Shown one piece after another: positions 1 to 8,751 of a DNA stretch of 64,000 bases (position 1 is the stretch's first letter; every line of letters begins with the position of its first letter). The DNA lies in contig NZ_FOOA01000013.1 in the NCBI RefSeq assembly GCF_900113065.1, positions 49,361 through 113,360 of the forward strand. The letters are read 5' to 3'. A model generated the notes under the pieces. It worked only from the letters and a program-made list of their open reading frames with translations, was not told the DNA's origin and did not search any database. The DNA comes from Aureimonas phyllosphaerae (GTDB taxonomy: Bacteria; Pseudomonadota; Alphaproteobacteria; Rhizobiales; Rhizobiaceae). The translations under genes and the position numbers were made by a program.

Positions 1-2
1 AG

Positions 3-1352
3 GGTCCGCGCGCCTATGTCGAGCGCATCGAGGTGCGCGGCAACACGAAGACCCGTGACTACGTTATCCGTCGCGAGTTCGACGTGTCGGAAGGCGACGC
101 CTTCAATCAGGTTCTCGTGCAGCGCGCCAAGAAGCGCCTCGAGGGCCTGCGCTTCTTCAAGACCGTCAACGTCTCGACCGCACCCGGCAGCCAGCCCGAC
201 CGTGTCGTCGTGATCGTTCAGGTCGACGAGCAGTCGACGGGCGAGTTCTCGGTGGGCGGCGGCTACACGACCGGCGGCGAGAACGCCGGTCCGGTGGCCG
301 AAGTCAGCATCACCGAGCGCAACTTCCTCGGTCGCGGCCAGTTCGTGAAGGTTTCGGCCGGTTTCGGCGAGGAGACGCGCAGCTACAACCTGTCGTTCAC
401 CGAGCCCTATTTCCTCGGTCGCCGCCTCGCGGCCGGCTTTGATATCTACCGCACCGAAAACTCGTCCTCGACGGCCTACGACATCACGCGCACGGGCGGT
501 TCGCTGCGTCTCGCGGCACCGATCACCGAGGATCTCACGGCGCAGATCGCCTACAACTACAAGGAAGAGACGTTCGGCGACAAGCAGGGCATCGCTCTGC
601 GCGACGCGAACGGTTTCCCGCTCGTGATCAACGGGGTCCAGCAGTTCTCGACCTGCGCCAACTCTGTCGTCGCACCGCTCTACACGCTGTCGCCGATCAT
701 CAACCAGGCGATTTGCGATAGCCCGTACACCACCTCGTCGATCTCCTACGCGTTGACCTACAACACGCTCGACAATCAGCAGGACCCGCGTGACGGTCTG
801 TTCGCGCAGGTCGGTCAGGAAGTCGCCGGTCTCGGTGGCGATGCGCAGTTCATCCGCACCACGGCGCGGGCGTCCTGGTTCAGCCTTCTATCGGAAGAGT
901 ACGACGTGATCGGTCAGCTGAGCGGTGGCGGCGGCAACGTCGCGTCGCTCGGGGATGATCTGCGTGTGTTCGATAACTTCTTCAAGGGGCAGGACATCGT
1001 CCGCGGCTTCAAGTATCAGGGCCTCGGCCCGCGCCAGAACGGCGTGGCGATTGGCGGCACGAACTACGTGAATGCCTCGGCGGAAGCGACCTTCCCGCTC
1101 CCGCTGGTCTCGCGCGATTTCGGCTTCCGCGGTGCGGCCTTCGCGGATGCCGGTTCGCTCTGGGGCGTCGACAACGTCGAAAACCAGTTCGGCATCCAGG
1201 GCGACGACTTCGCTCTGCGCGCCTCCGCCGGTGTCGGCCTCATCTGGGCGTCGCCGTTCGGACCGCTGCGCGTCAACTACGCCGTGCCGTTGGCGAAGGA
1301 AGATTACGACCGCACGCAGGAGTTCTCGTTCGGCTTCTCGTCGCGCTTCTGA
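3..1352 (+). CDS. bamA: Outer membrane protein assembly factor BamA (3' part)
   Basis: This is the C-terminal ~449 residues of BamA, the Omp85 barrel that inserts beta-barrel proteins into the outer membrane; the 5' end lies outside the window. The first ~75 residues read as the last POTRA domain ([20 protein letters not shown], then a [14 protein letters not shown] strand-helix motif). The rest is a beta-barrel rich in alternating aromatic and glycine strands, ending in FSFGFSSRF with the terminal Phe typical of outer-membrane barrels. Two cysteines (codons at 654 and 714) lie 20 residues apart in what should be a surface loop. It is followed 19 nt later by lpxD, the usual bamA-lpxD-fabZ-lpxA order. 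Identity is firm; only the missing N-terminus limits the call. Confidence 0.96.
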   Translation, partial: GPRAYVERIEVRGNTKTRDYVIRREFDVSEGDAFNQVLVQRAKKRLEGLRFFKTVNVSTAPGSQPDRVVVIVQVDEQSTGEFSVGGGYTTGGENAGPVAEVSITERNFLGRGQFVKVSAGFGEETRSYNLSFTEPYFLGRRLAAGFDIYRTENSSSTAYDITRTGGSLRLAAPITEDLTAQIAYNYKEETFGDKQGIALRDANGFPLVINGVQQFSTCANSVVAPLYTLSPIINQAICDSPYTTSSISYALTYNTLDNQQDPRDGLFAQVGQEVAGLGGDAQFIRTTARASWFSLLSEEYDVIGQLSGGGGNVASLGDDLRVFDNFFKGQDIVRGFKYQGLGPRQNGVAIGGTNYVNASAEATFPLPLVSRDFGFRGAAFADAGSLWGVDNVENQFGIQGDDFALRASAGVGLIWASPFGPLRVNYAVPLAKEDYDRTQEFSFGFSSRF

Positions 1353-1371
1353 GCGGCGAGACAAGGCTCGG

Positions 1372-2439
1372 ATGGCCCATTCCTTTTTCAAGCTCGGCAA
1401 GGGTCTGACCCTTGCCGAGCTTTGTTCCGTCTGCGGCGCGTCCGTGGAGCCGCAGTTCGCAGACCGCACGGTCAACGGCATCGCGTCGCTCGACCAGGCC
1501 GGCCCGGACGACGTCAGCTTCTTCGATACCCTTCGCTACGAGGCGGCCCTTCGGTCGACGCGAGCGAGCGCTGTGATCACGGCGCCTCGCTTTGCCGCGC
1601 TGGTGCCGGAGGGCGTGGTCGCGATCCTTGCCAAGAGGCCGGTCATCGCGTTCGCGCAAGTGGGCCGTGAGCTCTATCCTAATGCCATGAGGCCGCGATC
1701 GAGCTTCGAGGCCGGCTCGGTTTCCGATCAGGCGAGCGTGCATCCGTCAGCGCGTCTCGAGGCTGGCGTGACGGTCGAACCGTTCGCGGTCATCGGTCCT
1801 GATGTGGCGATTGGAGCGGGCACGGTTGTTTCGAGCGGTGCGGTCATCGCGGCCGGATGCCAGATCGGCCGCGATTGCAGCATCGGAAGCCACGTCAGCA
1901 TCCAGCATGCGTTGATCGGCAACCATGTGATCCTTCATCCGGGCGTGCGCGTCGGGCAGGATGGTTTTGGCTACGTGCCGGGGCCTCAAGGCCTGATGAA
2001 GCAGGTCCAGGTGGGGCGCGTGATCCTGCAGGATCACGTCGAAGTGGGTGCCAACACCACGATCGATCGTGGCGCGGTTCGTGATACGGTCGTGGGCGAG
2101 GGCACGAAGATCGACAATCTCGTGCAGGTCGCGCACAACGTGGTGATCGGCCGTCATTGCGTAATCGTCGGCCAGGTCGGCATCGCGGGCAGCGTGACGA
2201 TCGGCAACGGGGTTTCGATCGGCGGGCAGACGGGTTTCAACGGTCACGTGACCGTGGGAGACGGCGCGCAAATCGCTGGCGTCAGCGTCGTGGCGTCGGA
2301 TGTTCCGGCCGGCGCGCGTTGGGGCGGAGTGCCGGCTCGGCCGGTGAAGGATTGGTTGCGGCACATGGCATCCCTGCGAGGGTCGCCAAGGGAAAAGCAG
2401 AAGACGGCGGGTGGGGATGACGGAAACGACGACGCTTGA
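1372..2439 (+). CDS. lpxD: UDP-3-O-(3-hydroxyacyl)glucosamine N-acyltransferase LpxD
   Basis: LpxD transfers the second 3-hydroxyacyl chain from acyl carrier protein to the 2-amino group of UDP-3-O-acyl-glucosamine in lipid A synthesis. The product is 355 aa. An N-terminal uridine-binding domain covers about residues 1-105. A left-handed beta-helix of hexapeptide repeats then runs from about 118 to 325 (for example [19 protein letters not shown]). H255 in [10 protein letters not shown] matches the catalytic His. The ATG at 1372 opens [14 protein letters not shown]; the frame stays open upstream but only overlaps bamA. The 3' end overlaps fabZ by 23 nt, implying one transcript and coupled translation. 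Confidence 0.97.
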   Translation: MAHSFFKLGKGLTLAELCSVCGASVEPQFADRTVNGIASLDQAGPDDVSFFDTLRYEAALRSTRASAVITAPRFAALVPEGVVAILAKRPVIAFAQVGRELYPNAMRPRSSFEAGSVSDQASVHPSARLEAGVTVEPFAVIGPDVAIGAGTVVSSGAVIAAGCQIGRDCSIGSHVSIQHALIGNHVILHPGVRVGQDGFGYVPGPQGLMKQVQVGRVILQDHVEVGANTTIDRGAVRDTVVGEGTKIDNLVQVAHNVVIGRHCVIVGQVGIAGSVTIGNGVSIGGQTGFNGHVTVGDGAQIAGVSVVASDVPAGARWGGVPARPVKDWLRHMASLRGSPREKQKTAGGDDGNDDA

Positions 2440-2881
2440 AAGCCTGGATATCCTCGGGATCCTGAAGCTTCTTCCGCATCGCTATCCTTTTCTGCTGGTC
2501 GACCGGATCGTCGATATCGACGGCGATCGCAGTGCGCGTGGGCTGAAGAACGTCACGGCGAACGAGCCGCATTTTCAGGGGCATTTTCCGGATTATCCGG
2601 TCATGCCGGGCGTCCTGATCATCGAAGGCATGGCGCAGACCGCGGGCGCGATCTGCCAGAAGGCGACAGGCGGCGACGCGAATTCGATCGTCTACTTCAT
2701 GACGATCGACGGCGCGAAATTCCGTAAGCCCGTCGTACCGGGTGATCTGCTCGAGTACCACGTGACCCAGACGAAGAAGCGCGGCAACATCTGGAAGTTC
2801 GACTGCGCTGGCATCGTCGGCGGTTCGAAGGTCGCGGAAGCGTCGATCAGCGCGATGCTCGTGCCCGGCGACGCAAAGTGA
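2417..2881 (+). CDS. fabZ: 3-hydroxyacyl-[acyl-carrier-protein] dehydratase FabZ
   Basis: FabZ dehydrates (3R)-hydroxyacyl-ACP to trans-2-enoyl-ACP in fatty acid elongation and competes with LpxA/LpxD for the same hydroxyacyl-ACP pool. The 154-aa hot-dog fold protein has the expected active site: H56 in [15 protein letters not shown] and E70 in [10 protein letters not shown]. The start could be ATG 2417 or GTG 2411 two codons earlier; ATG is chosen because it gives the usual MTE-type N-terminus, but the G-rich stretch before it makes the ribosome site hard to place. It overlaps lpxD by 23 nt, and its TGA overlaps the GTG start of lpxA (GTGA). Confidence 0.96.
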   Translation: MTETTTLESLDILGILKLLPHRYPFLLVDRIVDIDGDRSARGLKNVTANEPHFQGHFPDYPVMPGVLIIEGMAQTAGAICQKATGGDANSIVYFMTIDGAKFRKPVVPGDLLEYHVTQTKKRGNIWKFDCAGIVGGSKVAEASISAMLVPGDAK

Positions 2882-3687
2882 GCAGCACGTCCACGATTCA
2901 TCCGTCCTCGATCATCGAGGACGGCGCACAGATCGGCGACGGATGCGAGATCGGCCCGTTCTGCGTCATCGGGCCGAACGTCGTACTCGGAGCTGGCGCT
3001 CGTCTGAAGTCGCATGTCGTCCTGGCGGGAAACACGACGATCGGCGAGGGTGCGCGGATCCATCCATTCGCATCCATCGGAAACGAGCCTCAGCACCTCA
3101 AGTATATGGGTGAGGACACGCGACTGGTGATCGGCAGGAACTGTCTGATCCGTGAGCATGTCACGATGAATCCCGGAACGATCCAGGGCCTGTCCGAGAC
3201 GAAGGTCGGAGACAATTGCGCTTTCTTCACCGGCGCTCATGTCGCGCATGACTGCGTGATCGGCAACAACGTCACGCTGATCAACAACGTCATGCTGGCT
3301 GGTCACTGCGTCGTGGGCGACTTTGCGACGATCGCGGGCGGGTCCGGCATCCACCAGTTCACCCGCATCGGGCACCATGCCTATGTGGGCGGTCTCGCCG
3401 CCGTGGAAGGCGACGTCATCCCCTTTGGAATGGTGCTCGGCAACCGTGCCTATCTCAGCGGTCTCAATGTGATCGGCATGAAGCGCGCCGGGTTCAACCG
3501 CGACGCGATCCGCAATGTCCGGAAGGCTTACCGGATGTTGTTCTCGGACGATCTGACGTTCCGGGAAAATCTCGACGAGGTCGAGTCGGAATATCCCAAC
3601 GATCCGCTGGTGCAGGACCTCCTTGGTTTCATCCGCGCGGGGGGCGACCGCGCCATCTGCTTCCCCCGTAGCGTTCGACCGAACTGA
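2878..3687 (+). CDS. lpxA: UDP-N-acetylglucosamine O-acyltransferase LpxA
   Basis: LpxA performs the first step of lipid A synthesis, moving a 3-hydroxyacyl chain from ACP to the 3-OH of UDP-GlcNAc. The 269-aa protein is a hexapeptide-repeat beta-helix (about residues 8-190) with a C-terminal helical region. [12 protein letters not shown] places the catalytic His at residue 124, equivalent to H125 of E. coli LpxA. The start is GTG at 2878, read from a GTGA overlap with the fabZ stop, so translation is probably coupled. lpxI follows after a 5-nt gap. The length is close to the family norm of about 262-270 aa. Confidence 0.97.
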   Translation: MSSTSTIHPSSIIEDGAQIGDGCEIGPFCVIGPNVVLGAGARLKSHVVLAGNTTIGEGARIHPFASIGNEPQHLKYMGEDTRLVIGRNCLIREHVTMNPGTIQGLSETKVGDNCAFFTGAHVAHDCVIGNNVTLINNVMLAGHCVVGDFATIAGGSGIHQFTRIGHHAYVGGLAAVEGDVIPFGMVLGNRAYLSGLNVIGMKRAGFNRDAIRNVRKAYRMLFSDDLTFRENLDEVESEYPNDPLVQDLLGFIRAGGDRAICFPRSVRPN

Positions 3688-3692
3688 ACCCA

Positions 3693-4562
3693 ATGGGAAC
3701 GGGGCCGACCGAAACGCGGCTCGGGATCATCGCCGCCGGCGGTGTCCTGCCCCGGCTGGTCGCCGAGGCAGCGCGCGATGCGGGGCTGACACCGGTCATC
3801 ATCGCGATCGCCGACGGCCTGAGACAGGAATGGCCCGGCTACTGCGTTGTCCGGTTACCCTGGTCGAAGACCGGCGACGTTTTCAGTCGGTTGTCGGAAC
3901 ACGGGGTCAGCCGCGTCGTATTCTGCGGCACGATCTCCGTCCGGCCGGACTATCGCTCGATGATCCCGAGTCTTCGGACGCTGAGGTTGATGCCGGAGTT
4001 GCTGCGCATGGTGCGCGGCGGCGACGACAGCCTGCTGCGAGCCGTCGCCGGCCTCTTCGAGCGCCGAGGGTTCGAGGTCGTCTCGGTCCATTCGATACTC
4101 CGCAACGTCCTGACGCCCTTGGGAACGCTGACACTGCAGACGCCGGACAAATCCGACCGGCTGGCTCTCCAGCGTGCGTCCGCGGCGGCAACGGAGATCG
4201 GACGCCTCGATATCGGGCAGGCGGTCGTCGCTTCGCCCGATCGCATCATTGCGGTCGAGGGGATCGAAGGGACGCGCGCCATGCTGGAGCGGGTCGGCGA
4301 GTTGCGCGCGAACGGGCGGATCGGACGAGGGGAGCCCTGCGTCCTCTTCAAGGCCTTCAAGCCTCAACAAGACGAGCGCTTCGATCTTCCGAGCATCGGG
4401 ACCGAGACGATCGAGCAGGCTCGCGCCGCCGGGCTGCGCGGCATCGGTCTGACGCCTGGCCGTTCCCTGATCCTCGAAGTGGGACGGGTCGTGGACGCCG
4501 CCGATGCCAAAGGTCTCTTTGTGACCGGGGCATCAGCCGAGGAGGAGGGCGGGGCGACATGA
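3693..4562 (+). CDS. lpxI: UDP-2,3-diacylglucosamine diphosphatase LpxI
   Basis: LpxI hydrolyses UDP-2,3-diacylglucosamine to lipid X and UMP. It replaces the unrelated LpxH in most alphaproteobacteria. The 289-aa protein begins RLGIIAAGGVLPRLVAEAARD, the glycine-rich N-terminal motif of the family, and carries CGTISVRPDYRSM and a C-terminal section (VLFKAFKPQQDERFDLPSIG, then IGLTPGRSLIL) typical of the DUF1009-type catalytic domain. ATG at 3693 follows lpxA by 5 nt, and the stop overlaps the lpxB start (ATGA). The position between lpxA and lpxB supports the assignment. Confidence 0.95.
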   Translation: MGTGPTETRLGIIAAGGVLPRLVAEAARDAGLTPVIIAIADGLRQEWPGYCVVRLPWSKTGDVFSRLSEHGVSRVVFCGTISVRPDYRSMIPSLRTLRLMPELLRMVRGGDDSLLRAVAGLFERRGFEVVSVHSILRNVLTPLGTLTLQTPDKSDRLALQRASAAATEIGRLDIGQAVVASPDRIIAVEGIEGTRAMLERVGELRANGRIGRGEPCVLFKAFKPQQDERFDLPSIGTETIEQARAAGLRGIGLTPGRSLILEVGRVVDAADAKGLFVTGASAEEEGGAT

Positions 4563-5734
4563 AGGTGGCGTTCATCTTGGGGGAGGAGTCGGCGGACCGG
4601 ATCGGTGCCGATCTTCTGCGTCATCTCAAGCGGATGGCGCCCGAGACGATCTCGGCGATCGGGTTGGGCGGTCCGTCGATGCGTGCCGAGGGGCTCGAGT
4701 CGCTGTTCGACATCGAGGAATTGTCGATCATCGGCATCGGAGCCATCGTCGCTCGACTGCCGAAGCTTCTGGGACGGCTCAATCAGACCATCGGGTTCCT
4801 GCGGGCGCAGCGCCCCGATGTCATCGTCACGATCGACAGTTTCACCTTCTCCAACCGCGTGGCAGCGAAGCTTCGACCGAGCCTCCCTGAGACGGTGTTC
4901 GTGAACGTCGTGCCGCCTGCGATCTGGGCCTATCGCCCGGAGCGTGCTCGCAAGCTGTCGTCCGCGGTCGACCGGACGCTGTGCCTGTTTCCGTTCGAAC
5001 CGGAGGCACTGCAGCGCCACGGCGGGCCGCCGGCATCCTATATCGGCCATCCGATCATGGCGGATCCGCACCTTCGCACCATTCTCGAGCGGGATGCGGC
5101 AATTGGCTCGCGCCAGCCGGCGACGCGCCCGACGCTCCTGATACTACCCGGCTCGCGCCGCGGCGAAATCACGCGACTAATGGACGATTTCGGCCGGACC
5201 TTCGCGGATTTGTCCGAGCGGGTGCCGAACCTGCGCGGCGTGCTGCCCGCCGTTTCCCGCGTGCGCCCGCTGATCGAGGAGAAGCTACGATCCTGGTCGA
5301 TTCGTCCGGAGTTGGTCGAAGGCGAGGATGCCAAATGGCAGGCCTTTTCCGAAGCCGACGCGGCGATCGCGGCTTCCGGCACGGTCGCGCTGGAGTTGGC
5401 GCTCGCAGCGGTGCCGATGGTTCTGGCCTATCGGCTGGACCCCATATCCTATCGCCTGCGTCACCTGATGACCGGTTGGACGGCCGCCCTGCCGAATTTC
5501 GTGGCGGGGCACCCGCTGGTGCCTGAGCATTTTCATGAGACAATCCAGCCGGAGCATCTGGCGCGACGGCTCGAAAGATTGATGACGCGGACGCCCGAGC
5601 GAGCGGCGCAGATAGCAGGTTTCGAAGCGATCCGAGCGGCGATGACCGTGCCGGAGGTGCCGGGAGTTGCCGCTGCCCGGATCATCCTCGACATGCAGGC
5701 CGAAAGGAAAACGGGCGCCGAAGCGCCCGTCTGA
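4559..5734 (+). CDS. lpxB: Lipid-A-disaccharide synthase LpxB
   Basis: LpxB is the inner-membrane-associated GT19 glycosyltransferase that condenses lipid X with UDP-2,3-diacylglucosamine to give lipid A disaccharide. The 391-aa product starts MKVAFILGEESADRIGADLL and shows GLGGPSMRAEGLESLFD, VIVTIDSFTFSNRVA, PPAIWAYRPERA and the GT-B donor-side segment ILPGSRRGEITRLM. ATG 4559 lies in the ATGA overlap with lpxI; the frame is open far upstream but only as a shadow of lpxI. The last eight codons overlap the inverted repeat that terminates the opposing gltA gene, so the C-terminal residues TGAEAPV are constrained by a hairpin. Confidence 0.96.
   Translation: MKVAFILGEESADRIGADLLRHLKRMAPETISAIGLGGPSMRAEGLESLFDIEELSIIGIGAIVARLPKLLGRLNQTIGFLRAQRPDVIVTIDSFTFSNRVAAKLRPSLPETVFVNVVPPAIWAYRPERARKLSSAVDRTLCLFPFEPEALQRHGGPPASYIGHPIMADPHLRTILERDAAIGSRQPATRPTLLILPGSRRGEITRLMDDFGRTFADLSERVPNLRGVLPAVSRVRPLIEEKLRSWSIRPELVEGEDAKWQAFSEADAAIAASGTVALELALAAVPMVLAYRLDPISYRLRHLMTGWTAALPNFVAGHPLVPEHFHETIQPEHLARRLERLMTRTPERAAQIAGFEAIRAAMTVPEVPGVAAARIILDMQAERKTGAEAPV
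5707..5730 (-). terminator. Rho-independent terminator of gltA, inside the lpxB 3' end
   Basis: On the minus strand, ACGGGCGC-TTCG-GCGCCCGT forms a perfect 8-bp stem with a UUCG tetraloop, followed by TTTTCC. It begins 25 nt after the gltA stop. The plus strand reads the same hairpin with a CGAA loop but no U-tract, so it is mainly a gltA terminator. The hairpin lies entirely within lpxB coding sequence. Confidence 0.85.
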
Positions 5735-5755
5735 TCGATCTCATGTTGCCCGAGG

Positions 5756-7045
5756 TCAGCCGCGGGCGTCGACCGGGGTATAATCGCGCTGGGCCGCGCC
5801 GGTGTAGAGCTGGCGAGGGCGGCCGATACGCTGATGCGGATCCTCGATCATCTCTTTCCACTGCGCGATCCAGCCGACGGTGCGGGCGACCGCGAAGAGC
5901 ACGGTGAACATCTCGGTCGGGAAGCCGAGCGCCTTCAGCGTGATTCCGGAGTAGAAATCGACGTTCGGGTAGAGCTTCTTCTCGATGAAGTACGGATCGT
6001 GCAGCGCGATCTGTTCAAGTTCCATCGCGACCTCGAGCAGCGGATCGTCCTTGATGCCGAGCTCGGTCAGCACCTCGTGGCAGGTTTGCTGCATGATCTT
6101 CGCGCGCGGATCGTAGTTCTTGTACACTCGATGGCCGAAGCCCATCAGGCGGAACGGATCGTTCTTGTCCTTGGCCCGCGCGATGAACTCCGGAATGCGG
6201 TCCTTGCTGCCGATCTCGGCCAGCATGTTGAGCGCCGCCTCGTTGGCGCCGCCATGCGCCGGACCCCACAGGCAGGCGATGCCGGCCGCAATGCAGGCGA
6301 ACGGGTTGGCGCCGGACGAACCGGCGAGACGCACCGTCGAGGTCGAGGCGTTCTGTTCGTGGTCGGCATGGAGCGTAAAGATACGGTCCATGGCGCGGGC
6401 CAGCACCGGGTTGATCTGATACGGCTCGCAGGGCACCGCGAAGCACATATGCAAGAAGTTTTCCGCGTAGGAGAGGTCGTTGCGCGGGTAAACGAACGGC
6501 TGGCCGATGTGATACTTGTAGGCCATGGCCGCCAGCGTCGGTGTCTTCGCGATCATGCGGATCGAGGCGACCATCCGCTGGTGCGGGTCCGCGATGTCGG
6601 TCGAGTCGTGGTAGAAGGCCGAGAGTGCGCCGACCGAACCGACCATCACGGCCATCGGATGCGCGTCGCGACGGAAGCCAGTGTAGAAGCGCGACATCTG
6701 CTCATGCACCATGGTGTGGCGCGTCACGCGGTAGGTGAAGTCGTTCATCTCGGCGGCGGTCGGCAGTTCGCCGTAGAGTAGGAGATAGCAGGTCTCGAGG
6801 AAGTTGCCGCGCTCGGCGAGCTGGTCGATCGGATAGCCCCGGTGCAGCAGCACACCTTCGTCGCCGTCGATGAAGGTGATCTTTGATTCGCAGGAAGCGG
6901 TTGACGTAAAGCCCGGGTCGTAGGTGAAGAGCCCGGTATCCTTGTAGAGCGCCGCGATGTCGACAACATCGGGACCGATCGTCCCGTGGCGCAGCTTAAG
7001 CTCGGTTTCCTTCGGGCCCAAGGTCAGTTTCGCCGAATCGGTCAT
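5756..7045 (-). CDS. gltA: Citrate synthase (type II)
   Basis: Citrate synthase condenses oxaloacetate with acetyl-CoA at the entry of the TCA cycle. The 429-aa product has the type II N-terminal region ([30 protein letters not shown]), the citrate synthase signature with catalytic His in [14 protein letters not shown], and the active-site segments [22 protein letters not shown] and [13 protein letters not shown] 7045 is chosen over an in-frame start 24 codons upstream because CCAGAAGGGGAACGA provides a strong Shine-Dalgarno just before [10 protein letters not shown]. It is monocistronic on the minus strand, with a terminator at 5707-5730 and a strong leader hairpin at 7066-7084. Confidence 0.97.
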   Translation of the reverse strand: MTDSAKLTLGPKETELKLRHGTIGPDVVDIAALYKDTGLFTYDPGFTSTASCESKITFIDGDEGVLLHRGYPIDQLAERGNFLETCYLLLYGELPTAAEMNDFTYRVTRHTMVHEQMSRFYTGFRRDAHPMAVMVGSVGALSAFYHDSTDIADPHQRMVASIRMIAKTPTLAAMAYKYHIGQPFVYPRNDLSYAENFLHMCFAVPCEPYQINPVLARAMDRIFTLHADHEQNASTSTVRLAGSSGANPFACIAAGIACLWGPAHGGANEAALNMLAEIGSKDRIPEFIARAKDKNDPFRLMGFGHRVYKNYDPRAKIMQQTCHEVLTELGIKDDPLLEVAMELEQIALHDPYFIEKKLYPNVDFYSGITLKALGFPTEMFTVLFAVARTVGWIAQWKEMIEDPHQRIGRPRQLYTGAAQRDYTPVDARG

Positions 7046-7065
7046 TCGTTCCCCTTCTGGATGTC

Positions 7066-7084
7066 CGCCGGGCAGCGCCCGGCG
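7066..7084 (-). promoter_or_regulatory. GC-rich hairpin in the gltA 5' leader
   Basis: CGCCGGGC-AGC-GCCCGGCG (plus-strand reading) is a perfect 8-bp inverted repeat with a 3-nt loop. It ends about 7 nt upstream of the gltA Shine-Dalgarno (7049-7058) and lacks a U-tract, so a terminator role is unlikely. If it is transcribed it would sit at the ribosome standby site. No regulator is identified. Confidence 0.5.
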
Positions 7085-7184
7085 AGAGCCGATCGGCAGG
7101 GAATGCGCCGAGCGCACGTTCGATGCCGATATCGTACGGAATTATTGCACCGCACTCTCTTAAGCGCCAGTGCAGGCCAAGGGT

Positions 7185-8606
7185 TCATGCAGCCTGATCG
7201 CGCAGCCTGGCCAATGTTTCATCACGCCCAAGGACGTCGAGCACGTCGAAGACGCCGGGAGAGGTCGTCTTGCCGGTGAGGGCGGCGCGCAGCGGCTGCG
7301 CGGCCTTACCGAGCTTCAGGCCTTCACGCTCCGCATAGTCGCGGACGACGGCTTCAATGGAGCCGGCATTCCACTCGGTCAGGGCTTCGAGGGCCGGCAG
7401 CAGCCCCGAGACGACCTCCCGCCCGCCACCGGCTAGGATCTCCTCCGCCTTCGGGTCGATGGGCAGGGGACGCGAGGCAAAGAGATAGGCAGCGCTCTCC
7501 GTCAGCTCGACCAGCGTCTTGGCGCGCTCCTTGAGGCCCGGCATCGCGCGCAGCAGACGGTTACGCACCACGTCGTCGGGCGCCGAGCGCAGGATAGCGC
7601 CGTTCGGCAGGTGCTCGCGCACGTCCATCAGGTGATCGACGAGATCGGCATCCACGCTCATACGGATCCAGTGACCGTTTACGGCATCGAGCTTGGCGAA
7701 ATCGAAACGCGCCGCGCCACGATTCACATCGTCGATGTCGAACCAGGCGATCATGTCCTCGGGCGAGATGATCTCCTCGTCCCCATGGCTCCAGCCGAGA
7801 CGCACGAGGTAATTCTTCAGGCCGACCGGGAGATAACCCATCTCGCGATAGGCCTCGACGCCCAGGGCACCATGTCGCTTCGACAGCTTCGCCCCGTCCG
7901 CACCGTGGATGAGCGGAATATGGGCGAAGACGGGAACGTCCCAGCCCATCGCCTTGTAGATCAACGTCTGGCGACCGGCGTTAGTCAGGTGATCGTCACC
8001 GCGAATGATATGCGTGACGCCCATGTCGTGGTCGTCGACGACGACCGCGTGCATGTAGGTCGGCGTCCCGTCCGAGCGAAGGAGAATGAAGTCGTCGAGG
8101 TCCTTGTTGGGAAAGCGGACTTCACCCTGAACGCGGTCGTGCACCACCGTCTCGCCGTCGAGCGGAGCCTTGATGCGGATCACGGGTCTGACACCCGCCG
8201 GCGCCTCGGACGGGTCGCGGTCGCGCCAGCGTCCGTCGTAGCGCGGGGGGCGCTTCTCCGCCTTGGCTTTCTCGCGCATCTCGTCGAGTTCGGCCGGGGA
8301 GGCGTAGCAGTAATAGGCCTTTCCGGCCGCAACCAGTTCCTCGGCCACCTCACGGTGACGCGGCGCGCGCTCGAACTGGGAAACCGGCGGCTCGTCGGCG
8401 TCGAGACCGAGCCAATGCAGACCGTCGATGATCGCCTTCACAGCGGGTTCGGTGGAACGCTCGCGGTCGGTATCCTCGATGCGCAGCAGCATCTTGCCGC
8501 CCGTCTTGCGAGCGTACAGCCAGTTGAAGAGCGCCGTACGCGCGCCACCGATATGAAGATAGCCCGTCGGCGACGGTGCGAACCGGGTTACGACGCGGTC
8601 GGTCAT
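7185..8606 (-). CDS. gltX: Glutamate--tRNA ligase
   Basis: Class I aminoacyl-tRNA synthetase that charges tRNA with glutamate. The 473-aa product has the HIGH-type motif in [12 protein letters not shown] (residues 11-22) and the KMSKS-type motif KLSKR (240-244), with [11 protein letters not shown] between them. Alphaproteobacteria often carry two gltX paralogues, one of which may charge tRNA-Gln for amidation; which one this is cannot be told from the window. ATG 8606 ([20 protein letters not shown]) is chosen over an in-frame start 67 codons upstream, which would run into the divergent comEC promoter; GAGGA precedes it. Transcription is divergent from comEC. Confidence 0.96.
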   Translation of the reverse strand: MTDRVVTRFAPSPTGYLHIGGARTALFNWLYARKTGGKMLLRIEDTDRERSTEPAVKAIIDGLHWLGLDADEPPVSQFERAPRHREVAEELVAAGKAYYCYASPAELDEMREKAKAEKRPPRYDGRWRDRDPSEAPAGVRPVIRIKAPLDGETVVHDRVQGEVRFPNKDLDDFILLRSDGTPTYMHAVVVDDHDMGVTHIIRGDDHLTNAGRQTLIYKAMGWDVPVFAHIPLIHGADGAKLSKRHGALGVEAYREMGYLPVGLKNYLVRLGWSHGDEEIISPEDMIAWFDIDDVNRGAARFDFAKLDAVNGHWIRMSVDADLVDHLMDVREHLPNGAILRSAPDDVVRNRLLRAMPGLKERAKTLVELTESAAYLFASRPLPIDPKAEEILAGGGREVVSGLLPALEALTEWNAGSIEAVVRDYAEREGLKLGKAAQPLRAALTGKTTSPGVFDVLDVLGRDETLARLRDQAA

Positions 8607-8751
8607 GGAAGGTCCTCGAAGGTGGAAGAATCGCGCCAGCCGTCGGACACGAGGTCCGAAATGGTCTGTGCAGAGCCGGCGGGACGATGCCTGTCTTTCT
8701 CGGCCCGTGGTGTAGCATAGCGGGAAGGCGAGACAAGCGAAGCGAACCGAT

